Of a stretch of 33,115 nt of DNA, positions 7,805 through 15,546 are shown one piece after another. Made by a program: the position numbers and the translations under genes. Numbering within the stretch: the first letter of the stretch is position 1; every line of letters begins with the position of its first letter. The DNA is taken from NCBI RefSeq assembly GCF_005889725.1, contig NZ_VCKX01000124.1:1-33115 (forward strand), given 5' to 3'. The DNA comes from Nonomuraea zeae (GTDB lineage: Bacteria; Actinomycetota; Actinomycetes; Streptosporangiales; Streptosporangiaceae). The notes below the pieces were generated by a model. That model had not been told where the DNA came from and did not search any database. It worked only from the letters and a program-made list of their open reading frames with translations.

Positions 7805-8916
7805 GCCTGGCCTCCCTTCTCCCTCGCCGCGGCCTCGGCGTCACCGCGTTCCCAGTAGCTGGGGCCAGGGGGCACCTCGAAGTCTCCCTGGGCGACGAGG
7901 TAACCCTCTCCGTCGACGGTGATCGGCAGCTGCGGCAGCGGCCGCGCGGCCGGGCCGAAGATGACCTTCGCGCCGTCTGCGGCGTCGAACGTCGACTGGT
8001 GGCACGGGCAGAGGATGTGGTGGGTGTTCTGCTCGTAGAGCGCCGCGGGGCAGCCCACGTGGGTGCAGATCTTGGAGTAGGCCACGATGCCGTCGTGGAT
8101 CCAGTTCTGGCGGACGCCGCTCTTGATCTCTTCCGGCCGGAACTTGATCAGGATGAGCGTGGCCTTGGCGAGGGCGTTGAGGTCGTGCTGGTAGCCCTCG
8201 GGGACCACCGACAGGATGCCGCCGGGCGAGTTGAAGTCGGCGGCGCGGATCGGCTGGCCCGTGCCCTCGACGACGAGCCTGAGCGGCTTGCCCTCCTTGG
8301 TCTTCTCACCCCACACCGTGTGCCGCAGCGTCTGGTTGAACTTGGCGCCCGGCATCTTGCTGTTGTCGAGGTCGCGCAGCAGGACCACCGGGACGAGGCC
8401 CAGCGGCGCGGCGGCCAGCAGCAGCGTGCGGCGCAGCAGCTTGCGCTTGACGAAGCCGCTCTCGTTGGCGCCCTGGACGAACGTGTCGGCCACGACCTCG
8501 CGGTCGTCCTCGGCGGAGGCCATCGGGTGGCGCTCCTGGATCAAGGAGTATTTCGGCATGATCTGGCGGACCCAGATCACGATGCCGATCGCGAGTCCCA
8601 GGATCGCCACCGTCAGCGAGCCGCCCAGCGCGAGGTTGGACGTGCCGGTCGCCTCGGGGCTGCCGACCTGGAAGACCACGTAGGAGACGATGAACGCGAT
8701 GGACGCCAGGAAGGTGATCATGAAGCAGAGCGCCACGATCTTCTCCGCCTTGCGGGCCTTCTTCTCGTCCTGCAGCGTCACACCGGGGACGTCCTGGTCG
8801 GCGGTGTCCGTCGCTTCCGCGGTGCCGAGCATCGAGGTGCCCGGCGCGGGGGTGCCGATGACGCGCTTGGGTACGCGTTCGTCCGGCTGCTCGATCTCGT
8901 GCTCGTTGTCTGTCAT
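7801..8916 (-). CDS. qcrA: Rieske 2Fe-2S subunit of cytochrome bc1
   Basis: Rieske iron-sulfur protein of 371 residues, accepting electrons from menaquinol at QcrB and handing them to QcrC. The cluster ligands are Cys284 and His286 (CTHVGC) and Cys303 and His306 (CPCH); Cys289 and Cys305 form the usual disulfide. Three N-terminal membrane helices (about 60-82, 98-117, 163-180) are typical of actinobacteria, where bc1 Rieske proteins have three instead of one. RRTLLLAAAP before the third helix looks like a Tat signal, matching the known Sec/Tat dual insertion of this subunit. The ATG at 8916 overlaps the qcrC stop (ATGA). An upstream in-frame extension to 8985 lies inside qcrC and was rejected. 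Confidence 0.97.
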   Translation of the reverse strand: MTDNEHEIEQPDERVPKRVIGTPAPGTSMLGTAEATDTADQDVPGVTLQDEKKARKAEKIVALCFMITFLASIAFIVSYVVFQVGSPEATGTSNLALGGSLTVAILGLAIGIVIWVRQIMPKYSLIQERHPMASAEDDREVVADTFVQGANESGFVKRKLLRRTLLLAAAPLGLVPVVLLRDLDNSKMPGAKFNQTLRHTVWGEKTKEGKPLRLVVEGTGQPIRAADFNSPGGILSVVPEGYQHDLNALAKATLILIKFRPEEIKSGVRQNWIHDGIVAYSKICTHVGCPAALYEQNTHHILCPCHQSTFDAADGAKVIFGPAARPLPQLPITVDGEGYLVAQGDFEVPPGPSYWERGDAEAAAREKGGQA

Positions 8917-9722
8917 GACTTCTGTCGCTTCTTCGCGGTGATCCAGATGGCTGCGAGTGCGAGGGCGCCGAGGCCCACGATCCACGCTACGAGACCTTCG
9001 GTGACCGGGCCGATGCGCCCGAGGGCGAAGCCTCCCGGGTCCTTCTGCTCACGAACCTGCGTGATGTACGCGATCATGCTGCGCTTCTCTTCCGGCGTGA
9101 TCGTCGAGTCGTTGAAGACGGGCATCGCCTGCGGACCGGTGACCATCGCCTCGTAGATCTGCGTCGGGGTCGCCTCATTGAGGTTGGGCGCGTACTTGCC
9201 CTGCGTCAAGGCACCGCCGGCGCCGACCCAGTTGTGGCACTGGATGCAGTTGGCGCGGAACAGCTCGCCACCCTTGCCGGCGTCGCCGAGCTTGGCGTCG
9301 ACCTGCTCGGCCCCTGGGACCTGCGGACCGCCGCCGAGCGACTGCACGTAGGCCGCGACCTGCCTGGTCGTCGTCTCGTTGACCCAGGGAGCCGTCGGCT
9401 TGCGCGGCGCCTGCGGCCCCGGGTTCGCCGCGGGCATGCGGCCCGTGCTCATCTGGAAGTCGACGGCCGCGGCGCCGACGCCGACGAGCGTGGGAGCGGT
9501 CGCGGTGCCCTGCGCGTTCATGCCGTGGCAGCTCGAGCAGTGGGCGACGAACAGGCTCCTGCCCTCGGCCACGTCGTCGACCTTGCCTGCCGCCAGTGCC
9601 GCGTCGGCAGGCTTGCCCGCCTGGACAAAGGCGGCGTATACCATCCCGACCAGCGCCAACGCCAAAATCAGGACGGCGTATCTCGCGAGGGGATGCCGCC
9701 GCCAAGCGGTAATCCTAGTCAC
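8913..9722 (-). CDS. qcrC: Diheme cytochrome c subunit of cytochrome bc1
   Basis: Membrane-anchored cytochrome c of 269 residues with two heme-binding motifs, CSSCH (62-66) and CIQCH (159-163), and probable axial methionines Met96 (GRMP) and Met200 (QAMP). Membrane helices lie at about 14-34 and 244-263, with the two cytochrome c domains on the outer face. In actinobacteria QcrC connects bc1 directly to the CuA site of cytochrome aa3, so no soluble cytochrome c is needed. The start is GTG 9722, 14 bases after ctaE, with an AAGGA overlapping the ctaE stop. The 3' end overlaps qcrA by 4 bases. Confidence 0.97.
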   Translation of the reverse strand: MTRITAWRRHPLARYAVLILALALVGMVYAAFVQAGKPADAALAAGKVDDVAEGRSLFVAHCSSCHGMNAQGTATAPTLVGVGAAAVDFQMSTGRMPAANPGPQAPRKPTAPWVNETTTRQVAAYVQSLGGGPQVPGAEQVDAKLGDAGKGGELFRANCIQCHNWVGAGGALTQGKYAPNLNEATPTQIYEAMVTGPQAMPVFNDSTITPEEKRSMIAYITQVREQKDPGGFALGRIGPVTEGLVAWIVGLGALALAAIWITAKKRQKS

Positions 9723-9736
9723 AGAGATCCCGTTCC

Positions 9737-10390
9737 TTAACGAATGATGTAGATGGTCGCGAAAAGACCGATCCAGACGACGTCTACGAAGTGCCAGTAG
9801 TAGGACACGACGATCGCGCTGGTGGCCTGCTCATGCGTGAAGCGCTTCGCGGCGTACGTGCGTCCCAGCATGAACAGGAACGCGATCAGGCCACCGGTCA
9901 CGTGCAGGCCGTGGAAGCCCGTCGTCAGGTAGAACACCGAGGTGTAGGCGTTAGCGGACAAGGTCGCGCCCTCTGACGCCAGCTCCATGTACTCGTACAG
10001 CTGCCCGGCGACGAAGACCGCGCCCATGAGGAAGCTGATGATGTACCAGAACCGGAGCTTGCCGACCTGGCCCTTCTCTGCGGCCCACACACCGAGCTGG
10101 CACGTCACACTCGACAGAACCAGGATGATCGTGTTGACCGTCGCGAACGGGATGTTCAGGTGAGCGCCTTCTGCGACCTCCAGGCCCGCCTTGTGCAGTG
10201 CGGGGCCCCACTCGAAGCCGTTGCCGGTGCTCACCGACCGGATGGTGAAGTACATCGCGAACAGCGCCGCGAAGAACATGAGCTCAGAGGACAGCCACAC
10301 GATCGTACCGACGCTGACCAGATTGGGTCTGCGATACGACTGGGCTGCCGTCGTCGAAGTTATTGCGGATGCTGTCGCCACGGGCAGCAT
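9737..10390 (-). CDS. ctaE: Cytochrome c oxidase subunit III
   Basis: A 217-residue integral membrane subunit of the aa3 oxidase. It carries no redox centre and supports proton uptake and stability of CtaD. Recognisable subunit III blocks are SSELMFFAALFAMYF, GFHGLHVTGG and YYWHFVDVVWIGLF, with about five hydrophobic helices as in the short bacterial form. The start chosen is ATG 10390; the frame stays open upstream to 10486, but that part is Ser/Gly-rich and unlike a CtaE N-terminus. No strong Shine-Dalgarno is visible. It heads the ctaE-qcrC-qcrA-qcrB operon, away from ctaCDF, so oxidase and bc1 expression are tied together. It is divergent from the receiver-like gene. Confidence 0.95.
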   Translation of the reverse strand: MLPVATASAITSTTAAQSYRRPNLVSVGTIVWLSSELMFFAALFAMYFTIRSVSTGNGFEWGPALHKAGLEVAEGAHLNIPFATVNTIILVLSSVTCQLGVWAAEKGQVGKLRFWYIISFLMGAVFVAGQLYEYMELASEGATLSANAYTSVFYLTTGFHGLHVTGGLIAFLFMLGRTYAAKRFTHEQATSAIVVSYYWHFVDVVWIGLFATIYIIR

Positions 10391-10436
10391 TATTGCGGTT
10401 GCGGTGGTCGGTCCGGCGCACGACCCCCCGTTAGCA

Positions 10437-10449
10437 GGTGGAAACCACC
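10437..10449. promoter_or_regulatory. 13-bp inverted repeat upstream of ctaE
   Basis: GGTGG-AAA-CCACC lies in the 220-base gap between ctaE and the receiver-like gene, 47 bases upstream of the ctaE start. A short palindrome in a divergent promoter zone could be an operator, but this length can occur by chance. Confidence 0.25.
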
Positions 10450-10533
10450 AACCAACCTGGGATAATCGCCACAAAACACCCAACAAACCGGCTCACAGGC
10501 CGGGCGGCCTGGGATTGCGGGCCGGAGCACCGG

Positions 10534-10539
10534 TACGAT
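10534..10539 (+). promoter_or_regulatory. Candidate -10 box for the receiver-trpD unit
   Basis: TACGAT fits TANNNT. It would give a leader of about 65 bases to the ATG at 10611, or a leaderless message from the in-frame GTG at 10545. No matching -35 was found at the usual distance. Confidence 0.35.
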
Positions 10540-10610
10540 CCAGGGTGACCATACCGCTACGAGCGATAGTGAGCGCGACCGTGATGTCCAGTGGGAGCAC
10601 CGACGACACG

Positions 10611-11009
10611 ATGAGGGTCCTCGTCTACAGCGACGACGCCACCACCAGGGCCGAAGTGGTCCAGGCCATCGGCAGGCGCCCCGCCGCCGACGTACCCCTC
10701 GTCGAGATCGTGGAGTGCGCCACCGAGCCCAAGGTCCACCAGTGGCTGGGCTCGGGCGAGATCGACGTGGCGATCCTCGACGGCGAGACGCAGCCGGCCG
10801 GCGGCATGGGCGTCTCCCGGCAGGCCAAGGACGAGGTCTACGACTGCCCGCCCATCTGCCTGATCATCGCCAGGCGCGACGACCGCTGGCTGGCCGACTG
10901 GTCCAAGGCCGACGCCGTCGTGCCGCAGCCTCTGGAGCCCATGGTCCTGGCCGACACCGTCGCCGACCTGATGCGCCGCCGCTCCGCCACCCGACTCAAC
11001 GCCAAGTAG
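10611..11009 (+). CDS. Orphan receiver-like (pseudo response regulator) protein
   Basis: A 132-residue single domain with a CheY-like pattern: MRVLVYSDD at the start (acidic pair Asp8/Asp9), Asp57 in VAILDGE at the phosphoacceptor position, and VVPQPLEP where receivers have K-P. The conserved Lys is replaced by Gln106 and the switch Thr/Ser is not evident in CLIIARRD, so normal phosphorylation switching is doubtful. There is no DNA-binding or other output domain. It stops directly before the trpD start region, so the two genes are co-transcribed. I recall similar short proteins beside trpD or ctaE in streptomycetes. ATG 10611 gives a natural receiver start; in-frame ATG 10584 and GTG 10545 are possible alternatives. 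Confidence 0.82.
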   Translation: MRVLVYSDDATTRAEVVQAIGRRPAADVPLVEIVECATEPKVHQWLGSGEIDVAILDGETQPAGGMGVSRQAKDEVYDCPPICLIIARRDDRWLADWSKADAVVPQPLEPMVLADTVADLMRRRSATRLNAK

Positions 11010-11015
11010 GTGCCC

Positions 11016-12062
11016 ATGGACTCCCGGACGACCTGGCCCGCCCTGCTCACCGCTCTCCTGTCCGGAGAGCACCTCACCTCCGACGAGTCGGCCTGGGCGA
11101 TGCGGGAGATCATGTCCGGCGCCGCGACGCCGTCCCAGATCGCCGGGTTCGTGATCGCCCTGCGCGCCAAGGGCGAGACCGTGGCGGAGGTGGTGGGCTT
11201 GGCCCGCACCATGCTCGATCTGGCCACACCGCTGAGCGTGGAGGGCCCCGTGGTCGACATCGTCGGCACCGGCGGCGACCGCGCCCACACCGTCAACGTC
11301 TCCACGATGGCCGCGATCGTGGCCGCCGCCGCGGGCGCCCGCGTGGTCAAGCACGGCAACCGGGCCGCCTCGTCCTCGTGCGGCGCCGCCGACGTCCTGG
11401 AGCACCTGGGCATCCGGCTCGACCTCTCGCCTGAGCAGACCGCCCAGGTGGCGCGCGAGGCGGGCATCGCCTTCTGCTTCGCCCCGGTCTACCACCCCGC
11501 GCTGCGCTTCGCCGGGCCCACGCGCAAGGAGATCGGGGTGCCCACGATCTTCAACTTCCTGGGCCCGCTCACCAACCCGGCCCGTCCCGCGGCCCAGGCC
11601 ATCGGCGTCTTCGACGCCGGCATGCTGCCGGTGCTCGCGGGCGTGTTCGCCGAGCGCGGCGTGTCCGCCCTGGTCTTCCGCGGCGACGACGGCCTCGACG
11701 AGCTGACCATCGCGGCCACCTCGACGGTCTGGGTGGTCAAGGACGGCGCGGCGACGCAGGTCACGTTCGACCCGACCGTCCTCGGCATCGCGCGCGCCGA
11801 CGTGGGCGCGCTGCGGGGCGGCGACGTGGAGTTCAACGCGCAGGCCGTGCACGATCTCGTACGCGGCAAGACGGGCCCCGTGCGCGACGCCGTGCTGCTC
11901 AACGCCGCCGCGGCCCTGGTGGCGCTCAACGGGCCCGGCGACAACCTCGACGCGGCCATGATCGACGGCTACGCCCGCGCGGTCCAGGCGGTCGACTCCG
12001 GCGGCGCCGCCGCCACCCTCGACCGCTGGATCGAGGCCAGCGGCTCCTTCCGCCGGGCGTAA
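11016..12062 (+). CDS. trpD: Anthranilate phosphoribosyltransferase
   Basis: Transfers phosphoribose from PRPP to anthranilate, the second step of tryptophan synthesis in the cytoplasm. The protein has 348 residues, the normal length. Diagnostic motifs are GTGGD followed by NVST (PRPP/Mg binding), KHGNRAASSSCGAADVLE (anthranilate and PRPP site) and FNFLGPLTNPARP. ATG 11016 has AGTAGG 6 bases upstream; GTG 11010, two codons earlier, would abut the preceding stop. It is not in a trp operon: its neighbour is the receiver-like gene, and it is divergent from ctaE-qcrCAB, an arrangement also known in mycobacteria. A GC hairpin terminator follows. Confidence 0.97.
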   Translation: MDSRTTWPALLTALLSGEHLTSDESAWAMREIMSGAATPSQIAGFVIALRAKGETVAEVVGLARTMLDLATPLSVEGPVVDIVGTGGDRAHTVNVSTMAAIVAAAAGARVVKHGNRAASSSCGAADVLEHLGIRLDLSPEQTAQVAREAGIAFCFAPVYHPALRFAGPTRKEIGVPTIFNFLGPLTNPARPAAQAIGVFDAGMLPVLAGVFAERGVSALVFRGDDGLDELTIAATSTVWVVKDGAATQVTFDPTVLGIARADVGALRGGDVEFNAQAVHDLVRGKTGPVRDAVLLNAAAALVALNGPGDNLDAAMIDGYARAVQAVDSGGAAATLDRWIEASGSFRRA

Positions 12063-12070
12063 GGCGGCAA

Positions 12071-12095
12071 GGCCGGGCCCCGACGGGGCCCGGCC
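12071..12095. terminator. Shared hairpin terminator between trpD and the L,D-transpeptidase gene
   Basis: A perfect 11-bp GC stem (12071-12081 with 12085-12095) and a 3-base loop sit between convergent stops at 12062 and 12121. Confidence 0.75.
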
Positions 12096-12120
12096 CACAA
12101 GACCGAGGCAGGGCCGCTGG

Positions 12121-13329
12121 TTAGGGCAGGGCCATGGTGGGGCCGGCCTTCAGCGAGCTCCACTTGAGCCACTGCTTCCAGTTCTCCTGCCAGTGCCCCC
12201 ACCCGTTGGTGGGCTCCAGCTTGCGCGGCGACCCGGTGATGATGATCGGGTCGCCGATCAGCGTGTTCTTGATGAACCAGGCGGCGTTCTCCGGGCTGAT
12301 GTTCACGCACCCGTGGCTGACGTTCGAGTTGCCCTGCGAGCCGACCGACCAGGGCGCGCTGTGCACGTACTCGCCGCTGTTGGAAATGCGGACGGTGTTG
12401 TAGACGGTGAGCTGGTAGTAGCCCGGCGAGCCCGGGCCGATGCCCGGCGAGGTCATGACCGTGACGGGCTCGCGCGACATCGCCAGGTGGATGCCCGAGG
12501 TCGTGTAGTACTTCCACTGCCCGCCCTGGCCGGCGCTCATCGGCATCGTACGGATCTTCTTGCCGTCCCGCTTGACCGTGAGCACGTGGTTGTCGGTGCT
12601 GCCCCGCGTGATCTGCGACCGGCCGATCTTGAAGTCGAGCTTGACGTCCCGCTTGCCGTACAGGCCGGGCCCTCCGCGTACGCCGGCCAGCCGCGCCTCC
12701 ACCCGCACCTTCGAGTGCGCGGGCCAGTACTTCTCCGGCCGGAAGTCGACGTGGGAGTCGTCGAACCAGTGCCAGGCCCCCTCCACCGGCTTGGTGCTGT
12801 GGATGGACAGGTTGCGCTCGACGGAGACGCGGTCGCTGACCGGCTTGTCAAAGGCGATCATCACGGGCATGCCGATGCCGACGGTCAGCCCGGTGTCGTC
12901 CTTGTTCGGGGTGATGGTCTGGATGTCGAACGTCTTGCCGCCCTTGACGGTCTTGAACGTGCTGGTGGACTCACTCTGCTTGCCCGCCGCGTTCACGGAG
13001 ACCGCGGTGACGGTGTAGGAGGCGCCCGGCCGGGCGGTCCCGGTGCTGCGCCAGCGGGTGTGGTCGGCGCTCAGCTCGCCGGGCAGCGCGCCCGCCTTGC
13101 CGCCGTCCACCCGTACGCTCTTCAGCGCGCCCCCATGCGCCGCCACGACCACGGTCTGGTCCGTGGGCACGTTGGCGGCCTTGTCCGGCGGGAAGAACGC
13201 CACAGGGGGCCCCTGGGCCGCCTTACCCGCCATGGCGGCCCCCTGAGGAACTTCGGCAGGCCCGCCCGAGCACGCCGTCAGCAGCGCCAAGGCCAGCAGG
13301 CCGGCCGATCCATACGCTACGCGCCCCAC
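12121..13329 (-). CDS. Lipoprotein L,D-transpeptidase with Ig-like domains
   Basis: Forms 3-3 peptidoglycan cross-links on the outer face of the membrane. GTG 13329 is preceded by GAGGGAG at good spacing and gives a clean lipoprotein signal with LLTAC, Cys20 being the lipidation site. Two Ig-like beta domains (about 40-125 and 130-235, the second containing FDKPVSD and HVDFRPEKYW) precede a YkuD catalytic domain at about 245-370. Catalytic residues are visible: His323 in EYVHSAP and Cys341 in SHGCVN. A Trp-rich C-terminal helix follows, as in mycobacterial Ldt enzymes. The total of 402 residues matches the LdtMt2 type. The 39-codon upstream extension crosses the ctaF terminator and was rejected. 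It sits between the two respiratory operons but is transcribed separately. Confidence 0.95.
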   Translation of the reverse strand: MGRVAYGSAGLLALALLTACSGGPAEVPQGAAMAGKAAQGPPVAFFPPDKAANVPTDQTVVVAAHGGALKSVRVDGGKAGALPGELSADHTRWRSTGTARPGASYTVTAVSVNAAGKQSESTSTFKTVKGGKTFDIQTITPNKDDTGLTVGIGMPVMIAFDKPVSDRVSVERNLSIHSTKPVEGAWHWFDDSHVDFRPEKYWPAHSKVRVEARLAGVRGGPGLYGKRDVKLDFKIGRSQITRGSTDNHVLTVKRDGKKIRTMPMSAGQGGQWKYYTTSGIHLAMSREPVTVMTSPGIGPGSPGYYQLTVYNTVRISNSGEYVHSAPWSVGSQGNSNVSHGCVNISPENAAWFIKNTLIGDPIIITGSPRKLEPTNGWGHWQENWKQWLKWSSLKAGPTMALP

Positions 13330-13382
13330 GAGTGACTCCCTCGTCCAAGATCGAACCGCTTCTGCCTCCTTTATTACCCTGA

Positions 13383-13395
13383 GTGATCGAATCAC
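13383..13395. promoter_or_regulatory. Inverted repeat upstream of the L,D-transpeptidase gene
   Basis: GTGAT-CGA-ATCAC lies 54 bases before the GTG at 13329, in the only promoter space the gene has. It resembles the larger repeat at 26480-26495 (GTGATC...GATCAC). The spacing is one base short of a CRP-type GTGA-N6-TCAC site. Confidence 0.3.
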
Positions 13396-13421
13396 CACAT
13401 CCGTGCACTGGTAAAGAACAC

Positions 13422-13461
13422 CAAAAAGCGGACGCCCCTCCCCCATGGAAGGACGTCCGCT
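13422..13461 (-). terminator. Rho-independent terminator after ctaF
   Basis: Read on the minus strand, an 8-bp stem AGCGGACG/CGTCCGCT (13454-13461 with 13427-13434) is followed directly by a run of five T. It lies 11 bases after the ctaF stop. The 19-base loop is long. Confidence 0.75.
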
Positions 13462-13471
13462 ACTGGTGGGG

Positions 13472-13885
13472 CTAGTGCGAGAAGTTGCCCCGGTAGTACT
13501 GGAACACGAACCCGATCATGGCCATGACGATCAGGAAGACGCCGATGAGGAACATCCAGAAGCCGAACACGAACCCGGCGAAGGCGAAGGCCGCCGCCAG
13601 GCACAGGAACAGCGGCCACCAGCTGCTCGGGCTGAAGAACCCGATCTCGCCCGCGCCGTCGCTGATCTCGGCCTGCTTGTCGTCCTCCGGCTGCGGCCCG
13701 ATGCGCCGCGCGGTGAACATCAGGTAGTAGCCCACCATGAACGCGAACCCGACCGAGATGGCCATGGCGGTGGTGCCGACCGGTTCACCGTGGCCCGTCG
13801 CCGCCTTGGTCCAGAACCAGTAGGCGATGTCGACACCGGCGAAGAACAGGCCGCACAGCAGGAACAGCCAACCCTGGACCTTCAT
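13472..13885 (-). CDS. ctaF: Cytochrome c oxidase subunit IV (actinobacterial type)
   Basis: A 137-residue membrane subunit specific to actinobacterial aa3 oxidases. Four hydrophobic helices are visible: GWLFLLCGLFFAGVDIAYW, AISVGFAFMVGYYLMF, WPLFLCLAAAFAFAGFVFG and FLIGVFLIVMAMIGF. An acidic loop (PQPEDDKQAEISDGAGEIGFF) lies between the second and third. It holds no cofactor and stabilises the complex. Its ATG overlaps the ctaD stop by one base (TGATG), so translation is coupled. It ends the ctaC-ctaD-ctaF operon. Confidence 0.95.
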   Translation of the reverse strand: MKVQGWLFLLCGLFFAGVDIAYWFWTKAATGHGEPVGTTAMAISVGFAFMVGYYLMFTARRIGPQPEDDKQAEISDGAGEIGFFSPSSWWPLFLCLAAAFAFAGFVFGFWMFLIGVFLIVMAMIGFVFQYYRGNFSH

Positions 13886-15546
13886 CAGGCCTCGACCTCC
13901 TGGGCGGACTTGGCGGATACGTGCGGGTAGTGCAGGTCGAACGCGGGACGCTCGGACCGGATGCGCGGCAGCGAGGTGAAGTTGTGCCGCGGCGGCGGGC
14001 AGGAGGTCGCCCATTCGAGCGAGCCGCCGTAACCCCAGGGGTCGTCGACCGTGACCTTGGGCGCGGTGCGCCAGGTCTTCCACACGTTGTAGAAGAACGG
14101 CAGCGTCGAGGCGCCCAGCACGAACGCGCCCACCGACGAGATCAGGTTGAGGTCGGTGAAGCCGTCGGCCGCGCTGTAGTCGGCGTAGCGGCGCGGGAAG
14201 CCGAGCACGCCCAGCCAGTGCTGGATGAGGAACGTCGTGTGGAAGCCGATGAACAGCAGCCAGAACTGCAGCTTGCCCAGCTTGTCGTCGAGCATCTTGC
14301 CGGTGAACTTGGGCCACCAGAAGTAGAAGCCGGCGAACATCGCGAACACGACGGTGCCGAAGACCACGTAGTGGAAGTGGGCGACGACGAAGTAGGTGTC
14401 GCTGATGTGGAAGTCGAGCGGCGGCGAGGCCAGGATGACGCCCGTCAGACCGCCCAGGAGGAACGTGATGAGGAAGCCGATCGAGAACAGCATCGGCGAC
14501 TCGAACGACAGATGCCCTCGCCACATCGTGCCGACCCAGTTGAAGAACTTCACGCCCGTCGGCACCGCGATGAGGAACGTCATGAACGAGAAGAACGGTA
14601 GCAACACCTGCCCGGTCGGGAACATGTGGTGCGCCCAGACCGTGATGGACAGGCCGGCGATCGAGATCGTCGCGGCCACGAGGCTGATGTAACCGAAGAT
14701 CGGCTTACGGCTGAACACCGGCAGGATCTCGGTCACGATGCCGAAGAACGGCAACGCGATGATGTAGACCTCTGGATGGCCGAAGAACCAGAACAGGTGC
14801 TGCCACAGCAACGCCCCGCCGTTCTCCGAGGCGAAGATGTGGGTGCCCAGCTTGCGGTCGGCCTCCAGGGCCAGCAGCGCGGCGGCCAGCACCGGGAAGG
14901 CCATCAGCACGAGCATGCTGGTCAGCAGCACGTTCCAGGTGAAGATCGGCATGCGGAACATCGTCATGCCGGGTGCGCGCATGCAGATGATCGTGGTGAT
15001 GAAGTTGACCGAGCCGAGGATCGTGCCGAGACCCGACAGGGCCAGACCCATGATCCACAGGTCGCCGCCGATGCCGGGCGACTGGATCGCGTTGGACAGC
15101 GGCGTGTAGGCGAACCAGCCGAACGACGCGGCGCCGCCCGGGGTGAAGAAGCCGGACACGGCGATGATGCTGCCGAACAGGTAGAGCCAGTAGCTGACCA
15201 TGTTGAGGCGGGGGAACGCCACGTCGGGAGCGCCGATCTGCAGCGGCATCAGCTCGTTGGCGAAGCCGGCGAACAGCGGCGTCGCGAACATCAGCAGCAT
15301 GATCGTGCCGTGCATGGTGAACAGCTGGTTGAACTGCTCGTTGCTGGTGATCTGCAGGCCCGGCTGCGCCAGCTCGGCCCTCATGATCAGCGCCATGATG
15401 CCGCCGATCAGGAAGAAGGCGAACGACGTGATCAGGTAAAGGTGTCCGATGATCTTGTGATCAGTCGAGGACAGCCACTTGGCGATCACCTGGCCCTTGG
15501 TGCTGGGCCGTACCGGCGCGCGAAGTGGTTCTTGAATGGCGGTCAC
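13885..15546 (-). CDS. ctaD: Cytochrome c oxidase subunit I
   Basis: Catalytic subunit of the aa3 oxidase, reducing O2 to water and pumping protons; 553 residues with about 12 membrane helices. All metal ligands are visible: heme a His79 (MHG) and His392; heme a3 His390 (AHFHYV); CuB His257, His306 and His307 (HPEVY and WAHHMF). Tyr261 of HPEVY is the residue cross-linked to His257. The C-terminal tail is soluble and ends near HYPHVSAKSAQEVEA. It sits between ctaC (4-base overlap at its start) and ctaF (1-base overlap at its end), giving tight coupling. Confidence 0.98.
   Translation of the reverse strand: MTAIQEPLRAPVRPSTKGQVIAKWLSSTDHKIIGHLYLITSFAFFLIGGIMALIMRAELAQPGLQITSNEQFNQLFTMHGTIMLLMFATPLFAGFANELMPLQIGAPDVAFPRLNMVSYWLYLFGSIIAVSGFFTPGGAASFGWFAYTPLSNAIQSPGIGGDLWIMGLALSGLGTILGSVNFITTIICMRAPGMTMFRMPIFTWNVLLTSMLVLMAFPVLAAALLALEADRKLGTHIFASENGGALLWQHLFWFFGHPEVYIIALPFFGIVTEILPVFSRKPIFGYISLVAATISIAGLSITVWAHHMFPTGQVLLPFFSFMTFLIAVPTGVKFFNWVGTMWRGHLSFESPMLFSIGFLITFLLGGLTGVILASPPLDFHISDTYFVVAHFHYVVFGTVVFAMFAGFYFWWPKFTGKMLDDKLGKLQFWLLFIGFHTTFLIQHWLGVLGFPRRYADYSAADGFTDLNLISSVGAFVLGASTLPFFYNVWKTWRTAPKVTVDDPWGYGGSLEWATSCPPPRHNFTSLPRIRSERPAFDLHYPHVSAKSAQEVEA

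Noticed and set aside
6146..9740. Long plus-strand frames opposite qcrB, qcrA and qcrC
   Set aside because: The minus-strand frames carry every heme and Fe-S ligand of the bc1 complex; the antisense products are His/Arg/Asp-rich without recognisable domains.
13383..13395. CRP-type site before the L,D-transpeptidase gene
   Set aside because: The half-sites are GTGA and TCAC, but the spacer is 5 bases instead of 6, so it was kept only as an unassigned inverted repeat.
13330..13426. A cyclic-di-AMP (ydaO) riboswitch upstream of the cell-wall enzyme
   Set aside because: Such switches are common before actinobacterial cell-wall genes, but fewer than 100 bases are available and the conserved motifs were not seen.
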